Below, one piece after another: positions 55,711-64,000 of a stretch of DNA of 64,000 nt. The DNA is taken from assembly GCA_964017195.1 (NCBI GenBank), contig OZ024890.1:25227701-25291700 (forward strand), written 5' to 3'. Under the pieces are notes generated by a model. It had not been told where the DNA came from. It did not search any database and saw nothing but the letters and a program-made list of their open reading frames with translations. A program made the translations under genes and the position numbers. This stretch comes from Siderastrea radians. Taxonomy: Eukaryota; Cnidaria; Anthozoa; Scleractinia; Rhizangiidae. Numbering within the stretch: the stretch's first letter is position 1; each line of letters starts with the position of its first letter.

Positions 55711-55836
55711 TTTCGTGCCCTTTTTGACGAGCACTCCCTCCTTATGCTTAGGGATAGTTAGGCGAGAAGAAAATGGAATGCGACCGAAAACGCGGCTGTG
55801 TTCGCATGTTCTTCTTTCCTGACTATCCCTGAGCAT
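55369..55836 (-). CDS. 155-residue ORF of ten-residue repeats, doubtful gene
   Basis: The first 45 residues come from unique sequence (MLRDSQERRTCEHSRVFGRI and on to VLVKKGTKLAKYG). They are followed by about eleven repeats of ISANVGSYEA or PILANVDSNG type. Because 30 is a multiple of three, one open unit makes the whole array open. The upstream 100 bp belong to an inverted repeat. There are no splice or promoter signals. Most likely a chance ORF on a minisatellite. Confidence 0.2.
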   Translation of the reverse strand: MLRDSQERRTCEHSRVFGRIPFSSRLTIPKHKEGVLVKKGTKLAKYGPISANVGSYEAMSANVDSFTPILASESPDELILASMDSYGATLANVDSNGPILPNVDSNWPMLANDDSFTPILANYNSYGPILTYVDSHRAILANVDSHGLILGDVDC

Positions 55837-55845
55837 AAAGAGGGA
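55732..55845. repeat. Short inverted repeat next to the 30-bp array
   Basis: CCTCCTTATGCTTAGGGATAG at the left pairs with CTATCCCTGAGCATAAAGAGG at the right, with TTCTTC and GAAGAA blocks inside. About 110 bp overall. Confidence 0.65.
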
Positions 55846-58485
55846 CTGTCTACTCCTAGTTTCTTCAGCGAAAGCTGCAAAATGCCCCTTATAGGATTTT
55901 GCAATCTATCCCTGCAGATGAGATGTTACGTGTAATGCACACAGGCAGGTTTTTTTGTCGTTGTCATTTTCTACAAAATAAAATTTTACTATTGTTCTGA
56001 CGAATACAACAAAATCGGCCAAGCCAATAATGATGGTCGCTAGGTACACAAACTCAAAGAAACTTCTTAGTAAAGAAACTTCCCAAGGAAAACCTGTTTA
56101 CAATCATAACATTGATGATGATGAAGATTCTTGTCGACAAATAAAGAGACGCGATGCAACCCTCTGCTGCATGTTCCAGCATGTTTTATTAAAGAGAAAA
56201 GCCTTCTGCTCACCGCTAGTAAAACTGTAACATGGCTTATTCTGTCTTGATGGCACCGGGAGAACGCCAGAAATGAACCTGTCCCTCCGTTCAGTGATAA
56301 CTGTCAACAGCGAATTTCCTAGGCTTGCAATAAGTGATTTACGAAACGTGTACTAAAGAACGTCTGAAATGATTCCGGACATCAGCCAAGTGACATTTCC
56401 TTGCACTGCTTGGTTGGAAACGTATTCAAGTCATCGTGCTTAATGGCCTTTCCGGAGTGCCAGATAAAACAGACTCTTGCAAGAGGCGAGCATGACTTTC
56501 TAAGAGGAAAACGTTACTCTTCTATGTACACAACAACTTACTCAACATCATGAAAACCACAAAACTGGACAATTAATTATATACCACTTATCATTCTCAG
56601 AAGACTTCAGAAGCAACCTGAAATTCACTGTTGAGCGGTCATCTCAAGTCACCGAAGATGTAGCCTCCCACGCAGTCGTTTTTAGGGGAGTCATATGACC
56701 CTCCTCCCCTACCGAAGATGCATCGTAGTGGGTCAGTTGTCGTTTGCGGTTCTCGAACAACGTTCACTTTTCTTCAAGTGAAGAACTAAACTAACAAGTC
56801 TGTTGAAGAAAAATTAAACTTGTCAAGAACGAAAACCGCATAATTTAAACATGGCATATGGTGCTAAACAAATTTTCTCGTGCATTCCTGCACGCCAAGC
56901 TTGTTTGTCTTTCCAATAGAACTAACACAACAGTGCTTTTCTTAGATGTGAAAAAATAATTCAACTGATTAACAAATCGGTACAGATGACCATGAGATGG
57001 TCACAGATTAAGGCATCACGAGGGAGTGAGAGGTAGATGAAAAAATGGCAAAAGTTGATACGTTAACGCTGACAAAGTGGATAAATAAATAGTCATAATC
57101 ACAAATATATAAGGCAAGATTTTTTTCACGTCGTGTTTCTGGTGCTCACTGAGCGCTAAGTTTAAATTTATTTCCGTACCTTTTTCAAGCGTCACAGCAA
57201 CCAAAGAAGCACATACCGGTAAGGAAAAGTACTCTCAGGAATTAATGCAGCATTCGTAACTAGGTAAGAGCGCGTACTAGAGTGAGGCTACGCAAAGCTT
57301 TCATGTTTCCAGAATCGATCGGCTGAGGTGGGGCTGTGTTGAAAATAGTGAAGCCATCAGAAGCAAAAAAGAAACAGTTTTTCAATAACATATTATCGTA
57401 GGAAAGAGCATTCGGTTTTAGTATAAGGAAAGTCGCGTGCCATACAATATTTTAACACGCGCCAATATTGATTAGTCATCTTGCACCTTACGCCCAATTC
57501 TCAAAGCTCGTTATTTTGAATATCAATGTTGTAACCTGGATGAAATCCTTTTTTTTTTTATTTACACTGTTACATATCCTAGGTGTTGTAGTTTTGAGGA
57601 CTCACACTCAAAAATATAGGTGAAGCATTTCTCGAATTAATAACAAAAAGCCAATATTATCTGATTTTATGACCGACTCGCCACCCAGAACAGTCCCAAC
57701 CGAAGCCTCATGAGTTTAACAATTGTTTTCTCCTTTCTCATTGCAACAAAATCTCAGCTCGAGGTTTCATAGATGAAACTTGGTCAGAGTCGCTGTCTCT
57801 GTACCCTGGGCGCCAAAGGCGCTACTTCTGAACACGAACCATTGGCAACATAGTGGCTCGGTTCACGCCATCGTTTCATTGCTGATTCTTCGCGCGTTTC
57901 CACTAACCTTGAAGAAAAATACCGACTGCACGCAACAAGTAACATCGATCGTCGGACCACTGTCACTGCCACTGTGCCTGCGTAGCTTTTCAGCAAGACT
58001 ACTATACTTGCGCCAAGTGTCTCGTCATTTTTTGGGGATGAAAGAGTTGTTTTCCTTCGGAACAAAAGAGATATTTAGTGTGGATTGACTTGCAGCGTAT
58101 GCTGCGCACCCTTTTGCAAATAAACTTGTCGTTAACTGACCCAGAAAACTACCCGTACGAAACGTCTTTTGTTTTTCACCTGTTTCACCGCGATTAACAG
58201 GTTCAAAAGCAAAGCGGAAAGTAAGGAAAACGTTAGAAAATTATTTATTGGGTGGTTAATTTGGCTTTAACGTTGTCGAGAACGTCAAAGAGAGACTAGT
58301 GGTGGGAGTAACTTCTGAAAATATCAGAATGTCAGGTGCAGGCAGAGGGGAAGATGAGAAAATGGTACAAAGTGAAACGGTTATGTACTTTTTTATAGGT
58401 TACTTTTATCGCACCAGTGGACCTGCCCAGCATACTTATTTAATGTTTTATTTATCTGTAATTCCGTGATAATTAAAATTCAATA

Positions 58486-58892
58486 GGGTGGGAAATGCGC
58501 AAGTCTGTTTATTTGCATCGCATTCAGGGTTAGTCAACTACGCAGCCGTTTTTAGTGGGGAGGAGCGTTGCGTGACGACTAATTCGGGGTACGCGTATAG
58601 GTATGCGGTAAGACAGTGGTGCGTCGATTTATCGCATTCAGTGAAGATAAATTTACATCACAACATCACGGAAAAATGGAATCCTTTTACAAGCGTTTGA
58701 GCAGACAATCCCCTCCTTTGGGAGAAGTAATTAAGGGTGACTGCGCCAAAATAGCCATTAAAGAACGAGTGTACGCTTGAACTCGCCACTGATTTATGGC
58801 ATACCCGATACACGGAACCTGAACGCGATGCAAACAAACAGGTTCTCGGATTTTTTGCTATAAGCGTATGCCGCAAATACTGAAATCCACCC
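58486..58892. mobile_element. MITE-like inverted-repeat element
   Basis: Left GGGTGGGAAAT then CTGTTTATTTGCATCGC, and right GCGATGCAAACAAACAG then AAATCCACCCTT, are imperfect inverses in the same order. About 400 bp. No coding frame supported. Confidence 0.55.
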
Positions 58893-59170
58893 TTGATGTA
58901 TGAAGATTGTTTAACAAGTGTTATTAACTAATTTAACATTTTATCTACATATTTGTTTTGAGATGTTACACATCAATAACCCTTTCTAATAAAATAATTT
59001 TGTTAATTTCCCCATCAAAAACCCCAAATGTATATTGTTACAACTAGGAACAATTCCTTAACTATTTTTGTTTTTACTATAACTTTCAACATAATTTTTT
59101 TTATCAAATGCTTCATTAAAAAGAAGGAACGTAAAATCGGCCGAGATTGAAGACAATATGTTTCATTAAT

Positions 59171-59364
59171 TTAACCCTTTAAGGCCTGATATAAAAATGC
59201 ATATTCTCCTTGCCCTGATATAAAAATGCATTATTCTCCTTACTGTTCTGCACACATTTCTTATGAAACTAGTAAGGAGAATTTGTCGGAATATCAAGAC
59301 ATCTTATCCTTGGTGATCACTTTCTTCATTCTCATTTTCATCACTGTTAGGGCTTAAATGTTAA
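59171..59364. mobile_element. TTAA-type MITE, family A (copy 3)
   Basis: TTAACCCTTTAAGGCC at the left and AGGGCTTAAATGTTAA at the right, with a short internal duplication of GCCCTGATATAAAAATGCAT or a similar segment. Confidence 0.7.
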
Positions 59365-59558
59365 CAGTGCTGTGCACTGCACCGTTTTTTACCACTTACA
59401 AATTAAAGTTTTTAATCAGTTATTGATGAATTTTTTGACAAGTGTTTGAAAACATTATGACGCTTCTGCCTCAACTTGACATTTTACAATGTAAGAACTG
59501 TGAAAGATAGAGTTGTCAAGTTTCATGTTTCTGCTCGCAATTCCTACTCTCATCATTC

Positions 59559-59763
59559 TTAAGCCCTAACAGCGAGGAAAATGAAATTTCACTTTTCATT
59601 ATCACTACTTGTTCAAACATTCAAGTGATGAGAATAAAGGAAGTGATCACCAAGGATGAGATGTCTTGATATTAAGACAAATTTTCCTGACTAGTTTGAT
59701 ATGAAATGTATGGAGAACAGTAAGGAGAAAATGTATTTTTTATATCAGGGCTTCCAGGGTTAA
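59559..59763. mobile_element. TTAA-type MITE, family A (copy 4, opposite orientation)
   Basis: TTAAGCCCTAACAG at the left and ATATCAGGGCTTCCAGGGTTAA at the right. It is inverted relative to copy 3, which lies 195 bp away, so the pair could form a large hairpin. Confidence 0.7.
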
Positions 59764-60708
59764 CCAATAAAAACTTTGTAAAACATTCTTTGGATCACAG
59801 CTCTGTAAGAAAATATATATCAAACACTGGAGCTGATAGCTCAAACAACTCTGTGCAATTTTGTTCCGTATGAATTGTGTCTTGAACTATCCTATCAGCA
59901 TTTGATAATACACTCCCGGTGGGGGGGAGGGGGAGGAAAGAGGACTCCCATATAAAAGCGACTTGAGTGATCATTGGAAATTTTGTAAAGAACCACTAAA
60001 AGGCACCATAATTCTGTTTTGTGGACATGGCTGCATTAATTTTCACCCCTTAGGAAAGGTACCAGTGAATAACACAAAAATAAAAAAATAACTACCTGTC
60101 ATATTTTCAGCTCTTTCTATAACCTAAAAGATACTGCGATAACCCTTGCCATAGTAATTTTACATTTTTAATTAGCACCCTGAGGGGTAACAAACCACGA
60201 ATTTTAACCCCTAAAAGGTACTGAATGATCACCCCCATCACTATTAAGGGGGAGTCCCCCCAGGAATACATGATCAACATTCTCCCTCATTATTACTTTC
60301 CAAATGGGCTTGTTCAAGTCTTGTCAAACACCTTTGACCCAGCATGTATTTGCCAAAACTCCCAAAGACAATTCAGGGCAGAAAAAAAAAATTTTTTTCA
60401 AACTGTTTCTATCCAACGCTGGCCGTTTTTGGAGGAAAAAAAGCTCAATTGTTTTCGCAGCTCCATTGTTAAACAGAAATGCTTGTGAGACCCACCCCCC
60501 CCTCCCCAACCCACACCAATCTGGACCATCTGATGGGTAAGAGTTTTTGCTGGACTTTTCTTTAAAAGCATTTTTTGGGGAGAAGGAAGTGAATAGTTCC
60601 TGTTTATGCAAGCAAATATTAGACTAACCTTAACCTATTCCAATCTATGGCACTTCCCAAGGATATTATTTTTATATCAAATTAATAAAGATCTGATGTT
60701 CACTGGCA

Positions 60709-61122
60709 TTAAGAACAGCAACCATTTTTCCGTTCAGGCGCAGATTCAAGTTCCAGAGTTGAACCTGTTGGTGACTTCTCCCGAACCTGTTCAACCAGCA
60801 TGTGAGCGATAGTGTTAAAAGTATCTTGAATTCCTTCCCCTGTTTTTGCTGATACATGAACACTGTGGCTGCAATCATTCGCATTTTTAAATAACTCAAT
60901 GGTTTCAGAGGATATCTGACATTCTAGGTCCTTTTTATTGCCAACAAGAATTTTCTTTGCATCAGGGGAATACTCTTCCAGATCTCGAATCCAGTGTCCC
61001 AAATAGTGCATTGATGAAGGTTCATCCACACTATAAACAAAAATTGCTGCATGGGATCCACGGTAGTAGTTATTTGTAATAGTACGAAATCTTTCTACAC
61101 CTGCAGTGTCCCATACACCAAG
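60709..61122 (-). CDS. Rab-like small GTPase, 3' exon only
   Basis: The exon starts after TTTTACAG at 61123 and runs 137 codons to a stop. It begins in the G3 region, VWDTAGVERFRTITNNYYRG, then shows the G4 motif GNKKDLE and G5 motif SAKTGEG. It ends in CCS, a plausible double-cysteine prenylation site for membrane anchoring. The usual DTAGQE has Val in place of the catalytic Gln. The upstream exons with the P-loop and switch I were not found up to base 64000, so they probably lie beyond the window. Rab proteins control vesicle traffic, and the subfamily cannot be told from this part. It could also be a decaying copy, but the frame is clean. Confidence 0.85.
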   Translation of the reverse strand, partial: LGVWDTAGVERFRTITNNYYRGSHAAIFVYSVDEPSSMHYLGHWIRDLEEYSPDAKKILVGNKKDLECQISSETIELFKNANDCSHSVHVSAKTGEGIQDTFNTIAHMLVEQVREKSPTGSTLELESAPERKNGCCS

Positions 61123-62735
61123 CTGTAAAACAAAGAAAATAATGGGTCTTAAACTGGGAACTGTTTCTCATTACAATATTCTGGGAGGGAGGGGGGTGGG
61201 GGGCTGTGGCTAGAATTGGTCAGAATGACACCTTCCAAGGAATGAGGGCTAGCAATGACACAGGCTATTCTAAAATCCAACAAGTGACAGGAATAGAGTA
61301 GCAAAAATTGAAAACAACAAGAGACTTCAAGTTTTCCTATTGTAGATATCATAATTTTAAGTAAATTGAGTGTTTCACTAATATCTGACTGTAGGAAAAT
61401 TGGACAAAGAACTTAAACACCCAATACATGAAACTGGTTAATTGGCCTGATTTGTTTCAAGGATATAAAAGCATTCATGGAAAATTTCTAGTGACAGTGA
61501 CATTTTATGGTAGCTGCAGGAGGGCAACAAATGGTGACATGAGATAATCAGATACTACTATAATTAAAATGCACTTAACATGACAACATGCTAATCCCCT
61601 TGGAGGGCCTCGAGAAGGGACTGTCAGTGAATTGAAAGGCAAAAAAGCGATGCATGGCCAAACAGACACATGAGTTAATGCAAGTTGGAAATGCAAACTT
61701 GCATAGAGAGTATTATCACAGGTCACCAAACAGAGTTTCAAGTAAACACAGGTTTTTTTACAAGAAGCCAAAATGCCAATTCACTGTGGCCCTGCATGAT
61801 ACGGCTGTAAATGCCCATACTAAAGAAAACAACAACAAGATCAACTAGCTTTGACATTCCATTGGGTAACCAACTGGTTATGAACTTGTGCTAACTTGGG
61901 TGTGGCTTGATCGAAGTGTGAAGCAAGGCATTGAAAGTTATTGCAAATACTATAGTGATACTAGCAAGCAGAGGCCAAACAGGGTCAAAGGTTTATGCAA
62001 GTTTCCAACTCTCCTCTACTTGTGCCTCTGTTTGACCAGAGCTGTTAGGTGCAAACTCAAAACTGCTTTTGATACCCATTTTTGACAAGGTATCAAGAGT
62101 GGCCTTTAACACCATTATGTCAAGGCCACATTTGACACAATGTCAACAAGTAGAAAGCCTGCCTTTGATTTGAGAGGAAAGGGGCAGGAAAAGAGAGAGA
62201 AGGGGCAGGATTTTGGGTGACAGAGTAACAGGTGGATAAATGAGACTAGTGTTTTTTTTCAATGTCAAAGTGCAAAGAAGCAGGGGCCATTTAGGAAGGG
62301 GCAGGATCCAGGAGTTAAGTGGGTGGGGGCAGGGAGGGGGGGGGAAGGATGATCCAAGCTTCCTACTTCCTATATCCTTCAATTCCAGTTCCATCCCATT
62401 TTTGTTGGCTTCTGATTCTTAATTTGCTTTGTTTGATTGTACATATTTTGTTTCTTTTTCTCCTGCTTACCATCATCTTGGAGAATCCCATTCCTGTCCT
62501 ATCTTTACCCACTTCCTATACACTCTCCATCCCTTCTCCCCTGCGTTATCCCCCTGTCTGTACCACACAGTAAAATGCAGGACTGAAAGCAACCACCCCT
62601 GACCCCTCCCCTGCCAAATTATACAAAAACTCATCCATAAAAATGAGGGTGTAATTACTATTAATGGCAAAATGCACCACACATGAACAGAGCCTCTGTT
62701 CACTTTCTTGTTTCTAACTCCTTTTATATACAATG

Positions 62736-62928
62736 TGTAGTTCCAGAAAATATCCATACTCCCCCTGCAGAAAGTTTTTTGCTCTCCATGCCCCCTCTCC
62801 CCAAGAAATTCCAGTTAAGCTTCATACTTTGCCTCTAAAAATGTTGGTTTTTAAGACCTCCCTTCCCACTAGGAATTTCCAATGACCTTCCATGGGGTGG
62901 GTATGGATTTCTTCTGGAATGACACAAT
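62736..62928. mobile_element. Short MITE, family C (copy 4)
   Basis: Starts GTGTAGTTCCAGAAAATATCC and ends GGGTATGGATTTCTTCTGGAA then TGACACAA, the inverse. C-rich core. Confidence 0.65.
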
Positions 62929-63383
62929 CACAATCTAATTATTTAGTGAAAAAAACTGAAAAGAGAAATCAGCTCTTTGAACCACCAAGACAAAAAGCAC
63001 ATGCCTAATAACATCAGGTTTGTTAGTCATGGGAAGATTGATCATGACAGGCATTTAGTTCTACCATTCAACATTATTTTGAGGGGGGACATTTGCCATG
63101 GTGTTGGGTGTGAAACATAAAACAGCTGTATTCGTCTATGTGAAACCTGGTGAAACGTGGTTGCTAAGTAGCCGTGGGGGTGCCACGAAGCTCTCAGAAT
63201 GCTTCACAGAATAATTATGCTAACAGAAACAGTGACGCTTACGGTGGCCCACAAGTATCACGGCAAAAGTTTCAAGTCAATACCGCACAATTTAAAAAAA
63301 TGCGTCAACAATTACTTTAGTTTAGTCCCTGAAGTTTTAGGTAACTAACTTTATTTTGAAATTGACGAAAAACGATTTGGTAA

Positions 63384-63700
63384 ACACGGAAAAAGATTTT
63401 AATAGCCACGGGAAAAGTTTGAAAACTCCACGGCAAAAGTTTGTTAACACCACTGCAAAAGTTTGTGAACATCACGGCAAGAGTTTGCGAACACCGCGGC
63501 AAAAGTTTGAAAACGCCACGGCAAAAGTTTGAAAACAACACGGCAAAAGTTTGTTAACACCACGGCAAACGTTGGTGAACATCAAGGCAAAAGTTTGCGA
63601 ACACCACGGCAAAAGTTTGAAAACGCCACGGCAAAAGTTTGTGAACACCACGGCAAAAGTTTGTGAACATCACGGCAAAAGTTTGTCGGCACCGCGGCGG
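63384..63700. repeat. 22-bp minisatellite, about 14 copies
   Basis: Unit CACGGCAAAAGTTTGTGAACAC with variants at the GAA/TTA/CGA position and at the end. The first units (63384-63405) are degenerate. Confidence 0.9.
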
Positions 63701-64000
63701 AAGTGAAATTTAAAGCGGAAATAGTCTCGTGCCATGATTAACAATGGCCAGTGACAGACTTACGCGACTGTCCAAAGCTTTTACAGTTTGGCTTTTACAA
63801 GCATGTCTAAGAGCGACTTTCCTTTCCTGTAAGAGATCAAGGGAGGTTCCTTGAATATCTCTCTGAGTAATGGCTTGTTTTGTAGTTAAATGCTATTTAT
63901 TGGAGGGTTTATCGTTCTTAGAGCCGTTTAAAATCTTTGTGCCATTGTGTGTGCTAGCTCTTTGGCAATTAGTTAGGTTTTTTGGCTCAGTTTAATTGCA

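Larger units (their letters stand above)
53830..60708. other. Long gene-free region between the collagen-like and Rab-like genes
   Basis: About 6.9 kb with no exon recognised. It contains a 30-bp minisatellite, an inverted repeat, and three inverted-repeat elements, listed separately. Patches such as GCAGTCGTTTTTAGGGGAG near 56677 and GCAGCCGTTTTTAGTGGGG near 58542 look like parts of one dispersed repeat. 60300-60610 is a C-rich, poly-A-bearing stretch with only short frames. Confidence 0.6.
61123..64000. other. Rab-like gene intron or flank, repeats only
   Basis: No further exon of the Rab-like gene was recognised on the minus strand. The stretch holds purine-rich and C-rich patches, one family C MITE and a 22-bp minisatellite, both listed separately. 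Confidence 0.5.

Overview
The window looks like nuclear DNA of an anthozoan cnidarian, most likely a stony coral or close relative. It is AT-rich, has small phased exons spread over long repeat-filled introns, and carries many short inverted-repeat transposons. It also holds Penelope-like, CR1/L2-like and DIRS-like retroelements, and a collagen/fibrinogen-related secreted protein. The organism call is an inference from gene style and repeat content; no species is named by the sequence. No tRNA, rRNA or CRISPR array was recognised.

Layout. 1-700: two ends of unknown or retroelement ORFs. 2739-13226 (minus): six 5' exons of an ITFG1 (T-cell immunomodulatory protein) gene whose 3' exons are not recognised to the left; its introns hold several DNA transposons, including a nested pair at 6320-8301. 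13227-13730: a shared divergent promoter region. 13731-15041 (plus): a single-exon SOCS6/7-like adaptor gene (SH2 plus SOCS box). 18494-27748 (minus): a complete nine-exon COQ9 gene for ubiquinone biosynthesis. 27795-39511: an 11.7 kb foldback-type element whose long inverted arms are mostly 20-bp minisatellite (about 3.6 kb on the left, 1.4 kb on the right, in opposite orientation). Its left end lies 46 bp upstream of the COQ9 start codon. Between the arms are Penelope-like and CR1/L2-like remnants and smaller inverted-repeat elements. About 41027-47110 (minus): a DIRS-like tyrosine-recombinase retrotransposon with leader exon, gag, reverse transcriptase, RNase H and recombinase, carrying a few frame breaks. 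47763-53829 (plus): a five-exon secreted collagen-like/fibrinogen-related gene with a possible alternative short terminal exon. 53830-60708: no gene seen, but several repeats. 60709-61122 (minus): the last exon of a Rab-like GTPase with an unusual residue in its switch II motif. 61123-64000: repeats only, ending in a 22-bp minisatellite.

The host genes are unrelated housekeeping, signalling and extracellular genes, and nothing suggests a shared pathway. The most interesting structure is the foldback element. Its arms repeat a TGACGTC-containing unit (CRE-like) dozens of times right next to the COQ9 start, with higher-order duplications and a CpG-decay pattern. Also worth attention are the DIRS element's leader intron, built of repeated CGATCACGGGCC cores, and a nested DNA transposon with a 7-bp target duplication that carries an exon-like coding segment.
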